Source: Pteria penguin
Lineage: Eukaryota > Mollusca > Bivalvia > Pterioida > Pteriidae
NCBI GenBank assembly: GCA_035048485.1
Contig: CM068593.1
Coordinates: 2,357,535-2,421,534, forward strand
Reading direction: 5' to 3'
DNA length: 64,000 bases
Made by a program: the position numbers and the translations under genes
Shown here: positions 10,800 through 57,644 of the stretch, one piece after another
Numbering within the stretch: position 1 is the stretch's first letter
Layout of the letters: every line of letters starts with the position of its first letter
The notes under the pieces: generated by a model
Seen by the model: only the letters and a program-made list of their open reading frames with translations
Databases searched by the model: none
Told to the model about the DNA's origin: nothing

Positions 10800-10925
10800 C
10801 AGGCGTGGATCCAGAAATTTTGTCGAGAGGGTGCCCCCCAGTCAATGAGGGCGATAGGGGTTCACCCATGTTTTTGTGTGTGTAAAATTACTTATTTTAT
10901 GTAAAAAAAAAAAAAATCACAAGAA
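10800..10925. mobile_element. Fragment of GGCGGATCCAG-type element
   Basis: AGGCGTGGATCCAGAAATTT starts a G/C-tract region ending in an A-tract. It resembles one end of the elements at 11801-11951 and 22650-22830. No second end is clear. Confidence 0.4.
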
Positions 10926-11441
10926 AAATTATTTTCATCGAATCTCAGGGTGAGTCCCGAGTCAGTATCGTAACGACAGTACAATCGAATATTTTCGTAA
11001 TATCGTTTTCTGTGTTTATTAAACTATTAACATGTTTTATGAGCATGTCTCTGGTGGCATGTGTCAAACAGCGTGGTTAGATGTCTTCCATTTTCCCTTT
11101 CTGAACCCCCATCCCCACCCCACGGATCCGCACATGAAAATGAGTCTGCTTTTAACATACTTATGGAAATGCACATATGGTACACACAATAAATACAAGT
11201 ACAGATATTCTGATAATCACAAACTGATAATAAAAACAAGTGCACGTTCCTTAGTTAACGACAGATTTTAGCATTAAATGCATGCCAGTTTATCTAGATC
11301 TATACATATACAAAAATGAAATCATGAATTGACAAAACTTAAACAAACAAAGCAAAACACAACGTTGTAATGGAATCTTCCGACGAAATGTATGGCACTG
11401 GTGGTAGCTCCTTAATGGATCCCATCTGATAGTCATTTAAC

Positions 11442-11677
11442 CTTGTTTCTTAATCAGTTTGTACTCGTTGTTGACTGTCGGAACAATCGCTGGTAGGAGA
11501 AGTTTAAATATGTTGTGATCTTTGGAGGAACTTAATGTCGGGTGTTGGTCCGAACACGTCTTACAATAAAATTCTCGACACTCGTAACAAGCAGAGTAGA
11601 CAGCGGATTGTTGGCCTTGTTGCAAGCAGAGGGAGCAATAATTGGTAGCCATTTTCTCAACTTTTTTGTGTCCTTAT
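11442..11677 (-). CDS. B-box type 1 zinc-finger exon (TRIM family, truncated)
   Basis: The coding part runs from Met at 11652. Ligand spacing is C6-x2-C9-x12-C22-x2-C25-x4-C30-x2-C33-x3-H37-x8-H46, a good B-box type 1 zinc-binding pattern. The upstream minus-strand sequence gives a strong acceptor (TCGTTTCTTTCCTTCAG at 11678), so a non-coding 5' exon is likely. The frame stops after 71 codons (KLIKKQG, stop). A possible donor CAAG/GTTAAA at 11442 would leave phase 1, but no matching phase-1 acceptor precedes the propeller at 8113, so the two are not simply one gene. It is either a B-box-only protein or one end of a gene whose other exons were not found. B-boxes normally mediate oligomerisation and partner binding in TRIM ligases. 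Confidence 0.6.
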
Positions 11678-11800
11678 CTGAAGGAAAGAAACGAGAAACT
11701 GATTGTTTTCGCATTCACTTTCTATTTTGATAATAAAAACAGCATTGCCGAAGTCGGCAGTCAATGTCTTTGTATAGAGTTTGACTAAAATAATGAGTAA

Positions 11801-11951
11801 CAGTGGCGGATTTTAGAGGAAAGGGGGGGGGGGCACTTTTAGCCACATACTTACAAGTAAAAATCCAGAATGGAACCCAAAATGGCTGAGTAGTTTGGCT
11901 AGTACGCATGTGCCCCCCCCCCCTTTTGGGGGGATCCTGGATCCGCCACTG
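11801..11951. mobile_element. MITE with CAGTGGCGGAT terminal inverted repeats
   Basis: It starts CAGTGGCGGATTTTAG and ends GGATCCTGGATCCGCCACTG. An internal G-tract (11822-11833) and C-tract pair with each other. AGTAA occurs directly on both sides, possibly a target-site duplication. Non-coding, 151 bp. Confidence 0.85.
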
Positions 11952-12390
11952 AGTAATTATTTTCTGGTATACAGGCCTATAAATAGACTGCACTCCTCCG
12001 TCATAAATTTATCATTTTCATTACCAACAAAAATCTGCCTGGTTAATCACTGTCAATGACGTCATTCGACTTACTGTATCATTTTATTCGTATGTATTAG
12101 TTCAATTCGTTATTTCCTCATGAAATAGAATCTAATCGTATTTTCTTACCTGCAGGTGTAAAACATCCACTTCCTTGTTTATTTCTGTTGTCATATGACC
12201 AATCTAGTACGACTTATCTCCCTTGTAGCGTTGATTGGGTTGAGCACTCATGTCGAACACCGCTTCCGATTTTATCTGTATTGACCTGTTATAAATCTAT
12301 ACAGAGGGACCTAAAGGGTACACTTACTTTTATACATTTTGATTCTAATAATAATAATGTTCATACACTACAGCCAAAATTATTGTTAGC

Positions 12391-12423
12391 TTTCTTCTTC
12401 TTCTTCTTCTTCTTCTTCTTCTT

Positions 12424-12512
<89 letters not shown>

Positions 12513-12570
12513 TATTTTTATTATTATTATTACTATTATCATTATTATCATTTAATAATAATAATAATGC
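12391..12570 (+). repeat. Compound trinucleotide microsatellite (CTT)n-(ATC)n-(ATT)n-(AAT)n
   Basis: Sharp switches between repeat units, covering about 180 bp. The poly-Ser and poly-Met ORFs here are composition artefacts. Confidence 0.97.
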
Positions 12571-12599
12571 TAAAGCTAAGCTACAGAGTCAAGCATTAA

Positions 12600-13222
12600 G
12601 AAAATAAATCCGGGCCAGGACAATGAAAGTGTATTGATGTCTACAATGACATTGACCTTGGAGCCAATTCCCTCTCTGAAGGTCATGACATATACCAGGT
12701 CAAAAGGATAATTGTGCCTAATATGCAGTTGCAAATTAAAACTAAAGCAACAAGAAAATATTGCTCGGACACGACGGACAGCTGGACATTGCCTTAAAAT
12801 ACAGTCTGCATATAGAGGCGATTGTAGAAAAACGAAAATACTCAAAGACCTCTTTCAACACCCCCCCCCCCCCCCACTCCATCACTTTCTCTCTCCTACA
12901 ATACTAAAATAGGATCCAATACGGACTCACTTAGGAGATACTGTAATAAGAATTCTCACAATCAACTCTACCTGTTTCTACATCTATGCCTTTCTATTAT
13001 TGTCTATCTTGAAACCCCCCCCCCCCCCTCCCCTTCCCTCGCTAACACCTTTACACACAACTTCTCACATTTTGCTACCCCCTTTCAAATTTTCAACACC
13101 TTTTGGACCGAGTCTGGTTTTTACAGTAAGGAGATCGTATGACCAGGACATTCAATACCTCAGTTTTCGATTTTTAATCCACAGTGATGGGTCTAGTCAT
13201 TTTTGAAAGGGTTTGACTCATT
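12600..13222. other. No gene supported; C-tracts
   Basis: Poly-C tracts at about 12861-12876 and 13014-13028. Otherwise unremarkable AT-rich sequence. Confidence 0.5.
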
Positions 13223-13374
13223 CAGTGGCGGATTTTGAAGGGGGGGGGGAGCGCTCCCCTTTTCGCCACATATTTACATGTAAAATTCCAGATTTGGCAC
13301 AAAACATGACTGAGTAATTTGACTAATACATATGTGCCGCCCCCTTTTTTCCGGAAATCCTGGATCCGCCACTG
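13223..13374. mobile_element. Second MITE of the CAGTGGCGGAT family
   Basis: Starts CAGTGGCGGATTTTGAAG and ends ATCCTGGATCCGCCACTG. It shares its interior (GCCACATATTTACATGTAAA, GACTGAGTAATTTGACTAAT) with the copy at 11801-11951. CATT flanks both sides. Confidence 0.88.
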
Positions 13375-14410
13375 ACATTCGCGGTAAAATGTCAAGGAAG
13401 AGGAGATCTACCCATAGATACATGTCAGTATCAACAGTAAAACATTTGGGTGAAGTTTCCAATCAAAGGACGAATGAAGTGGGGGGGGGGGGGGGGGGGA
13501 TGATCTGATTACAGTTACCGTTCTCAGTGATTTCCACTTGAATCTCCCTACAATTTTCTCCATATAATAAACTTGAGTTTCTTACAAAGAGAACAAGATG
13601 GTATTTTTTTTCTTTCGATCATGTCCCATAAATTTACCGAGTTGACAATAAAACCGGTTTACAGATATAGTGATAAATCACACTGTCCCAAAATAAGTGT
13701 GTACGAATTTTTGGATTTTCATCTGAAGTTCTCAAATTTAAAAGATGTCCTTAAGAAAACACGCAGAGGCTTATTTTCGTGATATTCATGATACAAAAGA
13801 GGCCGATCAAGAAATTTTGAAAAGGGGAAGATTCCACCTACGGTTGTATGATTTCGCAAAGGCAAGCTGTAAAGGTAGCTGTGCATTAAAAACAAATGCA
13901 AATGACAAGTTTAGGTAAAATCTGTCCATCCAAAAACAAAACATACTACAACACCACCCCATCCCCCTTTCCAAAAAAAAAAACCCCAAACAAACAAAAC
14001 GGGAAGGGGAGGGGGAGGAGAGAAAGAAAAGAAAAAGAAAGGAAATGAAACAAATGAATTAATAAATATTGAATAAATGAAAAAAAAAAATAAATCAAGG
14101 AGAAGGGGTTGCAAAAGCATGTTAATATTTTCCTGTTGCGCCTTCAATTTACTGTGCTTGGTGTCTCGGTGATTTCATTAACCTCATTTTTACTCCTGAC
14201 CTTACTGCTGCCTCAATCTTATGTTAGGGGTGCGAAGATCTGGTCAGCTCATATGTGAGTTATCACTGACCTTCTAGCTTCATTCGGCCATCTGCTTGTC
14301 ACAGGAATGGTCAGTGTGTGGCGTTAGGGACGTATAAAGAACAAATGTACAAAAAGTTTGATAGAATGAAAAAAATACGCTGAAGTGTAGACACTATGTA
14401 CAAAACTTAA
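13375..14410. other. No gene supported; G-tract and A-rich stretch
   Basis: Poly-G at 13481-13499 and A/G-rich sequence at 13970-14100. No recognisable coding exon. Confidence 0.5.
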
Positions 14411-14412
14411 CT

Positions 14413-14745
14413 CTAATGGATGGATGGATGGGTGGATGGGTGAATCGATGGACGGACGGACAGATGGATGGATAAATGGATAGGCAGATGGATGAATGGA
14501 TGGATGGATGGACGGACGGGCAGATGGGTGGATGGATGGATGGATGAATGAATGGATGGGTGGATGGACGAATGGGTGAATGGATGGGTGGATGGAGGGA
14601 AGGACGGATGGATGGATGGATGGATGGATGGATGGACGGACGGACGGACGGACGGACAAATGGATGGACTGGCGGATGGATAATTAATAGACGGATGGGT
14701 GAATGGAAGAAAAGGTCGAACAAATCGATAGATGGATAGATATTT
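14413..14745 (+). repeat. (GGAT)n/(GGAC)n tetranucleotide satellite
   Basis: Imperfect GGAT units with GGAC and GGGT variants over about 330 bp. The poly(His-Pro-Ser-Ile) ORFs on the minus strand are artefacts. Confidence 0.95.
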
Positions 14746-15001
14746 AAGTATAAATTAAACCTGTTTGTCTTTTCAATCAGAGGCAATATACATCAACCTA
14801 ACGCCTGCCGCGACACAACCCTCTATTGTCACAGCTTACGTAGAACACGATAGAAAAGAGACTCTACAGAAATTTGAACCCAATTCTTAAATATGAACCC
14901 ACCTCTTAAATGCCCCATCTTCATCAGAACACATTACATAGTAAGCCTGAGCTGACGTAGCTTGGTCGATAGTGTGCTTGACTCTGTCTCATTGATAAAT
15001 A

Positions 15002-15262
15002 GATTGATTGATTGTTGTTTTACGTCACTTTACGTATATGGTGACGGCATATGTCTAACACATCGCATAGAAATTTATACCTTTGCAACAGACCCACCCG
15101 AAGCAGTGAGGGATCTTTCACAAGGCACGCCTACTGTGACACGGGACCTCGGCTTTTTCTGTCGTACGATTTAAACCAAGCATCAATTTGCCCATGGCGG
15201 GAATTGAACCCGATACCTCTCGGTCACGAACCCAGCGCCTTATCCACTGAGCTTTGCTTGAC
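15002..15262 (-). mobile_element. tRNA-derived SINE, family 1
   Basis: (GATT) tail at 15003-15012, then TGTTTTACGTCACTTTACGT, GACCCACCCGAAGCAGTGAG, GACACGGGACCTCGG, and the reverse tRNA-like head GGGAATTGAACCCGATACCT to about 15262. A 22-bp motif (CAGGTGTCGTCAACGA) is tandemly repeated just beyond, at 15330-15392. Confidence 0.85.
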
Positions 15263-15721
15263 TCGGAACCGAGGCTACGGATTCAAGTTTCAATGGTGTC
15301 TCGTCGTTGATCTCTTTTTCTGATGAACCAGGTGTCGTCAACGAATATCCGACAGGTGTCGTCAACGAGCATCCGACAGGTGTCGTCAACGACAATAATC
15401 TCTGTTTGTTATAATGCGAGACATAGAGATGTATCCATTCAGTCATGCAACATGACTACAAGAAGAAATATATCACAACACAGTTTGCTATTTCAAACAT
15501 GTCGGATCCATACAAGTCCCTACATTTACTATTGTCGTTTCGTTTAGCAATTAATTTAAGAAACGTGTGATCTTGCCTCCAGTATTTACTAAGGGTGATC
15601 ATCAAGGCATGAACTGAGATACAAAATCACACAATGGCAGTCACTCTAAGTATGGGGATGAGTGTAGTGGTAAAGTAATTTTGTGACTTAGTACTGATGT
15701 CTACAGCGGCGGATCTGTGTT

Positions 15722-15724
<3 letters not shown>

Positions 15725-15762
<38 letters not shown>
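15725..15762 (+). repeat. (GA)n microsatellite
   Basis: About 18 GA units. Confidence 0.97.
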
Positions 15763-15766
<4 letters not shown>

Positions 15767-16218
15767 TTTAATATTTCACGAAAAATATTTGTGTAATGTT
15801 CTATGCAATAACGAATCAAAGAATTAAGAGGGATAGCTTTGAATCAATATATACGTGTATATCTTGTCTTATCTATCCATTCATTCTCCATGTTGTGGGT
15901 GCTATGTGAAATAAGATAACATTCCACCTGTATATTTTATATGTATCATTTTCTATTTATTGTTATCTCTTTCCCCATGTTGTAAACTAAGCCATGCTGC
16001 ATTATAGATTATAAAATAAAGTTTCAATTTAGATGCAGGCGCATGCATGGTGCATCATTAAGAAAAGTTCAGTCTTAATATTCAGATTCAGATGTATATC
16101 ATACCCATGCTTTTATGTTACAAAAACAGGAGAGATGAAAAACATAATCATAGAAGCGTGGGAAATGAATGGGGTGCTCATGGAATGAACTTTTGTTTTA
16201 AGTATGCTTTACAAAAAC

Positions 16219-16280
16219 CAAACAACAACAACAACAACAACAACAAAAGAAAAAGAACAACAACAACAATTATAATAATG

Positions 16281-16373
<93 letters not shown>

Positions 16374-16395
16374 GTTATTATTATTATTATTATCA
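16219..16395 (+). repeat. Palindromic microsatellite (AAC)n-(AAT)n-(ATT)n
   Basis: (AAC)n at 16224-16270, then (AAT)n changing at about 16325 into (ATT)n up to 16395. The last two halves are inverted complements and could fold into a long AT hairpin. Confidence 0.95.
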
Positions 16396-16399
16396 TAAG

Positions 16400-17145
16400 T
16401 AATAGAATAATATAAAATTATAAAACTCCAAAAAAAGGAGTTTTAACTTGATATCGGAAATAAATAAAATGAAAAATAAAAAAATATATAAATAAATAAA
16501 TAATAGATAAAAAAAACCAATAAAAAAGATAAATCAATTAATATCTTAATGCGTGGCCATAGGGAGGCAGAGGTCCACATTTGAACTACATAACACGTTT
16601 AAACATATACATCTAATAAGGATGTGATATGGTGGACACAATTTGTAAATTATTGTAAAATATTTGACACAAAATATATATCGAACGTTATCTGCAACTC
16701 CAATGAGTATCCTTTGATGAACAGGTGTAATGCATGTATTTTGTTGATAGGTTCATACCTATACAAAGATATTTGGTGTAGTTCAATCATGCTACGGGTG
16801 TCAAATCTGCGTATTTTTGCAGCGTCTAAGAACCACGGAAGTAGTTGTATTTAGCCTAGAACAGCTTCCTTCTCAGAAATGATAAATGCAAATAATATTT
16901 AAAAATTTGCTGAGTGCCAAACTTCATATTCGAAATATCGCGGATTTGAGTTCGAAACCCATTCAAGAATCATAGAAAATAGTAAATCTCATTTAAAAAA
17001 AGTTTTGTTTTTATTTCATTTTTCTTTGCGTTTTTTTTTTTTCTTTTGGCTGCAAATTTATGGCTTTGAGGTAACAAGGAAAAAGAAAGAGGTGGTGGTG
17101 GTGGTGGGGGGGGGGGGGGGGGGTTGGGGGGTAGAAACGATTGAT
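16400..17145. other. No supported gene; A/T- and G-rich tracts
   Basis: A-rich sequence (16400-16540), a unique AT-rich stretch, and then (GGT)n/poly-G at 17092-17123 before a SINE. Confidence 0.5.
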
Positions 17146-17432
17146 TGATTTTTTTTTTTTTTTTGATTGATTTTTGTTTTACGTCACACCACGAATATTT
17201 CACGTATATGGTGACGGCATCTGTCTGATGCGGGGCATACAAATTTTGACCTTTGCAACGGACCCACCCGAAGCAGTGAGGGATCTTTAACGTGCCATGC
17301 ATACCACGACACGGGGCCTCGGTTTGTACTGTCTCATCCGAAAGACATGACACCGGCATGACTAGAGCGGGACTCGAACCCCGGCCTCCCGATCAGGAGT
17401 CCGACGCGATACCACTAGGCCACGCCGGCTTA
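17146..17432 (-). mobile_element. tRNA-derived SINE, family 1, near full length
   Basis: Read on the minus strand, it starts with the tRNA-like head GCCGGCGTGGCCTAGTGG (A-box region), has GGGGTTCGAGTCCCGCTC (B-box) and a body with GGATGAGACAGTACAAACC, then GTGTGACGTAAAACAAAAAT and an AATCAATC tail. It serves as the in-window reference for the family. Heads of this kind are transcribed by RNA polymerase III, and mobilisation depends on a partner LINE. Confidence 0.92.
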
Positions 17433-17603
17433 GAAGAAACGAAGAAAACAAAGAAAGATCAAACCCCTATTCATCCCTTAGCTCTCTCACGTTAAATTTT
17501 CCGAATAAAACCATTAGCAACCTCACACCAACATGTTGACAACATAGCTCACATGCTAATACTTGATGCTGTCTATAAATGAATTATTATCCCCTAAGGG
17601 ACA

Positions 17604-17607
17604 AAAA

Positions 17608-17654
<47 letters not shown>

Positions 17655-17656
17655 AT
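17604..17656 (+). repeat. (AAAT)n microsatellite
   Basis: About 13 AAAT units. Confidence 0.97.
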
Positions 17657-17872
17657 CCAACCCCCACCAAACAATATTAACGTAATGTATATGTATATAT
17701 ATACTCAGGAACTTTAAAAACGCCTATATGCTTTTTTTTTCATGTAAAAATATAAATGTTTTGAAAATAAATCGATTTGAATATCTGCTTGATATTGTGT
17801 GATTGCGGTAATTTTCATGCTATCGGCGAGACAAATCACTCAAGCATAACGTAACTGAGTCTGTTAGTAATA

Positions 17873-18031
17873 CAGAGTTATTTCCCATATGAACAGGTAT
17901 CTGACGTCAAACCATTGTGACGTTAATCATTTCTATGGAAACTGGTGTAAACTTACGGGAAATAATTTAGAAACCTCGTGACGTCACAATGGTTTGTCGT
18001 CGGATACCTGCTCATATGGGAAATAACTCTG
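17873..18031. mobile_element. Hairpin (foldback) element upstream of the Tc1 relic
   Basis: The left arm, from CAGAGTTATTTCCCATATGA (17873-17922), is the inverted complement of the right arm ending TCATATGGGAAATAACTCTG (about 17980-18031), with few mismatches over 50 bp. A decayed relative of one arm lies at 47681-47731. It may be the long left terminal repeat of the adjacent Tc1 element or an independent MITE. Confidence 0.8.
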
Positions 18032-18193
18032 CATAACGAAAAGCCCCAATACTGCTCACCCGTGCGCTTTTCAAAAAGTACTCGACAACGTGCTTTACAT
18101 AGAGTCATTTTCTTCAGAAATAACGTATACTGGTACCTATTGCCTTTATCTGTCCTGATTTCAAACTTTGCTTCATTAAAACTAACGCGTGAA

Positions 18194-19238
18194 ATGCCGA
18201 GACTGTCTGAGCAACAGGGGTATGCTGTTCTTGGCCTTGTAGACGCCTGCGTAAATCAAGGTATCATCGCAGGACGCTTCTACGTCCATTTGTCTACAAT
18301 CACGTGACTTGTACGGAATTATCGGACCACAAGAAGTGTTAAGGATTGTCCTCGAAGTGGTCAGCCACGCGTAACGACAAGACGTCAAGACGTTTTCATA
18401 AGGCAACGTCATCTACGTGACAGGTTTGCGACAGCCGTAAGCACGTCAAGAGATGTGATAGGTCGTCACGGTAGGCAAATCCACCCCAGGACAGTACGCC
18501 GACGATTGAAAAAGCAAGGTTTACTATGTCGTCGCCCATTGAAAGGCTTGATCCTAACTCCTTGCCACCGAAGAAATCGTCTGACCTGGCCCCGGAACAT
18601 GCTTGCTAATCGACGTAATTGGCATGACGTAGTGTTCAGCGACGAATCAAGATTCAATTTGTCCATGGCTGACGGAAGACAGCGCATTTATAGGAGACGC
18701 AATGAACGTTTTGCCGCAAACTGCATAGTTGAGCGTGACAGATTTGGCGGTGGTGGCGTCATGGTTTGGGGAGCCATCAATCAACATATCAAGTCATCAC
18801 TGGTTATTTTGAGGAACACTCTTACCGCGAGGCGCTACATCGATGACGTTTTACAGCCTGAGCTCCTTCCATTAATTCAACGTCATCAAACTGTCCACAA
18901 TCCGTTGACGTTTCAACAAGACAACGACACGACTTAGAGTCACCTTAAACTTTCTAAACATCCAGGGAATTAATATAATGGATTTCCCAGCAGGTTCACC
19001 CGACCTCAATCCTATAGAGCACATGTGGGATGAGTTAGGGAGACGCTTACGTAAACGTCACCGTCAACCAAGAACTGTGGTTGAGTTGGCACGTGCTCTT
19101 CAAGAAGAGTGGAATAATATTCCTATGGGAAAAATTCGAACTTTATGTCAATCCATGCGGTTCAGATTGCGTACATGCGTTAAAGAAAATGGGGGGGGGG
19201 GGGGGGGGGGGGGCATACTCCATACTCGTTACCAAACA
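18194..19238 (+). pseudogene. Tc1-type transposase, inactivated
   Basis: From Met at 18194 the frame reads through an HTH region (RTTRSVKDCPRSGQPRVTT; HPRTVRRRLKKQGL) into the DDE domain. The first Asp is in FSDESRF, the second in FQQDND (codon at 18920), and the Glu in GSPDLNPIEHMWDEL (codon at 19017). Damage: an in-frame TGA at 18305-18307, a TAG at 18935-18937, and a frameshift near there. The second Asp and the Glu are 97 nt apart, against 105 nt for an intact DD34E element, so a net loss of 8 nt fits. Near the C-terminus a poly-G run (about 19190-19213) replaces the usual Gly-Gly-His-Thr stretch. It cannot make active enzyme. No matching right-end terminal repeat was found. Confidence 0.93.
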
Positions 19239-19304
19239 AAACACATGAAATTTTGGACGAGGTATACATAACTGATGAAATCAAATCATTTTTAAAAGGA
19301 ACGT

Positions 19305-20603
19305 GGAGCTCCGGTAGCTCAGTCGGTTGGAGGGTCGGATGCATGACAGCTAGGTGATTCGGTACCATAGGTCGTGGGTTCGAGTCCCAGACGGGGAACG
19401 AATATAAGTGAAATATAGGGTGCCTTGTTAACTGTAGTGTCTTTGTGCTTTATATGTTTGTCTAATTTGTCTTTATTTTCTACAGGTATTTCTTCGGAGA
19501 TCCAAGGTCCATAGTACTCCCAGGTGTTTCACTGATTCTATTTGTGCTTTATATGTTTATTTCTCTTTCAGTGATGTATCCTCTCAGGGGATCCGCCTGC
19601 GTTTACGTCGGGTAAATTCCTTCACTTTCCGAGGCCGTGTTGTCATGCATGCGATTAGCTAATGATTGGCTAGTAAAGCTCCATTTTTGTGGAGCTCGGG
19701 TAGCTCAGTCGGTTGGAGGGTCGGATGCATGACAGCTAGGTGATTCGGTACCATAGGTCGTGGGTTCGAGTCCCAGACGGGGAACGAATATAAGTGAAAT
19801 ATAGGGTGCCTTGTTAACTGTAGTGTCTTTGTGCTTTATATGTTTGTCTAATTTGTCTTTATTTTCTATAGGTATTTCTTCGGAGATCCAAGGTCCATAG
19901 TACTCCCAGGTGTTTCACTGATTCTATTTGTGCTTTATATGTTTATTTCTCTTTCAGTGATGTATCCTCTCAGGGGATCCGCCTGCGTTTACGTCGGGTA
20001 AATTCCTTCACTTTCCGAGGCCGTGTTGTCATGCATGCGATTAGCTAATGATTGGCTAGTAAAGCTCCATTTTTGTGGAGCTCGGGTAGCTCAGTCGGTT
20101 GGAGGGTCGGATGCATGACAGCTAGGTGATTCGGTACCATAGGTCGTGGGTTCGAGTCCCAGACGGGGAACGAATATAAGTGAAATATAGGGTGCCTTGT
20201 TAACTGTAGTGTCTTTGTGCTTTATATGTTTGTCTAATTTGTCTTTATTTTCTACAGGTATTTCTTCGGAGATCCAAGGTCCATAGTACTCCCAGGTGTT
20301 TCACTGATTCTATTTGTGCTTTATATGTTTATTTCTCTTTCAGTGATGTATCCTCTCAGGGGATCCGCCTGCGTTTACGTCGGGTAAATTCCTTCACTTT
20401 CCGAGGCCGTGTTGTCATGCATGCGATTAGCTAATGATTGGCTAGTAAAGCTCCATTTTTGTGGAGCTCGGGTAGCTCAGTCGGTTGGAGGGTCGGATGC
20501 ATGACAGCTAGGTGATTCGGTACCATAGGTCGTGGGTTCGAGTCCCAGACGGGGAACGAATATAAGTGAAATATAGGGTGCCTTGTTAACTGTAGTGTCT
20601 TTG

Positions 20604-20612
<9 letters not shown>
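19305..20612 (+). repeat. 386-bp tandem array carrying a tRNA-like Pol III promoter head
   Basis: Four units start at 19305, 19691, 20077 and 20463, exactly 386 bp apart. The fourth is cut at about 150 bp by a TA repeat. Each begins GGAGCTCGGGTAGCTCAGTC (A-box region) and about 60 bp later has GGTCGTGGGTTCGAGTCCC (B-box), the spacing of a Pol III type 2 promoter. The rest of the unit (about 295 bp) is unrelated to SINE family 1 and contains GGATCCGCCTGCGTTTACGT. Units are almost identical, so the array is recent or homogenised. The acceptor-stem ends do not pair, so these are not functional tRNA genes. The array ends about 370 bp before the protease gene's start codon. Confidence 0.93.
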
Positions 20613-20675
<63 letters not shown>

Positions 20676-20676
20676 C
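20609..20676 (+). repeat. (TA)n microsatellite
   Basis: A TA run with two short interruptions, truncating the fourth 386-bp unit. Confidence 0.97.
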
Positions 20677-20781
20677 TGAGTACAGGTAGCTAGACCAATT
20701 ATGGCATTTTAAATGATCTCTCTCCCGTCGTGGTATAAATTTAGTTCAATCAACAATCGGGCACACTTGACTGTGTAGAGG

Positions 20782-20790
20782 TATTTATAA
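20782..20790 (+). promoter_or_regulatory. Possible TATA box of the protease gene
   Basis: TATTTATAA about 190 bp before the start codon at 20983, followed by unique non-repetitive sequence. A start site near 20815 would give a 5' UTR of about 170 nt. Distal non-coding exons cannot be excluded. Confidence 0.35.
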
Positions 20791-20982
20791 ATCACGCCCG
20801 CACTTACAATACCGCCTGACCTCAATTAAGAACCTTACATGTTCCAGTGCACTCATCCGTAAACATCTCTGATCAATTGGAATTCTCAGTGAAACCTGTT
20901 TAAGAATTTAAAAATTATTTAACAAGCATTCAGAGCATGTAAGATGGGCCCAGTCTGTGTGTAGCATTACCACCCAGTAATT

Positions 20983-56766
<35,784 letters not shown>

Positions 56767-56863
56767 TGTAGAAAATCAAAGACTGAGCAGAAAGGATATT
56801 TTTACCCTTTTTCATTCTAATTCCCAAACATCAATTCACTTAGAGCGCGAGAGAATAAGTCTG

Positions 56864-56869
56864 AATAAA
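56864..56869 (+). promoter_or_regulatory. Proximal polyadenylation signal candidate
   Basis: AATAAA 98 bp after the protease stop codon. Confidence 0.45.
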
Positions 56870-57457
56870 CTATGCATTATAGGTATAATTTGATATAATG
56901 CATATTAGATAGTGAGGATAACATTTGATATCAGACTGTCTCTATGTGTATTTCCACATGTTGTCAGAAGAATGTATGTCTGTTGTATCAACATGAGCAT
57001 ATCCATGTGTACCGTCATAAGGGACAATGTAAGTTAAATTATAATAATGACCGATTTTATACAAATCATCCAATTGATTGTTCATATATGTATTTGAATG
57101 CGCAATGAATAAGGTGAACAGGACCATCAAAATTCACACTAAATGTTCCATAGGGAAATTCCGATTATTGAACCTTATGTATCCTAATATTGCATCATAT
57201 AATTAGTTTACATTAAAAATCTTGAGTGAGCAATTGTTGTGTAAAGATGAATATAAAGTGTTCCATTTATATAATCCGTGTATGATAATATTGTTTTTGT
57301 TGTTACAAGAGATTCGAATAATATATATTTAATGTGTTCTTAATCTTATGTTTATTTATACTATTATATTTATATACTATTATAATGTATATATCCATGA
57401 CAACTATGTCATTAATCATTTGTCAATGCAGTATTCTAACATATAATCAAATCATCT

Positions 57458-57463
57458 AATAAA
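57458..57463 (+). promoter_or_regulatory. Distal polyadenylation signal candidate
   Basis: AATAAA (within CATCTAATAAAACAG) about 690 bp after the stop codon. The 3' UTR in between is AT-rich and unique. Confidence 0.45.
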
Positions 57464-57644
57464 ACAGATAAACTATGTTCTTTAAAATTAAATTATGTTG
57501 GTTAATTTAATTTGTGGAAGGTCTTACTAATCTATCACTCTACCGTTATTTTGATGTTGTAAGAAAAAAGAGGAGTTACTGGCTCAGTTATGTGGCAGAA
57601 GTCACCATGGAACTATACAATACATGAATAAAATAATAAGACCT

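Noticed and set aside
7226..11677. One TRIM gene joining the B-box exon (11677-11442) to the propeller (8113-7226)
   Set aside because: The donor leaves phase 1, and no phase-matching acceptor precedes the propeller. A decayed B-box already sits upstream of that propeller.
14324..14786. Poly(His-Pro-Ser-Ile) proteins on the minus strand
   Set aside because: Translation of a GGAT/GGAC tetranucleotide repeat.
19305..20560. Functional tRNA genes in the 386-bp units
   Set aside because: A- and B-box are present, but the 5' and 3' ends do not form an acceptor stem and the anticodon region is too long. This is a tRNA-derived repeat.
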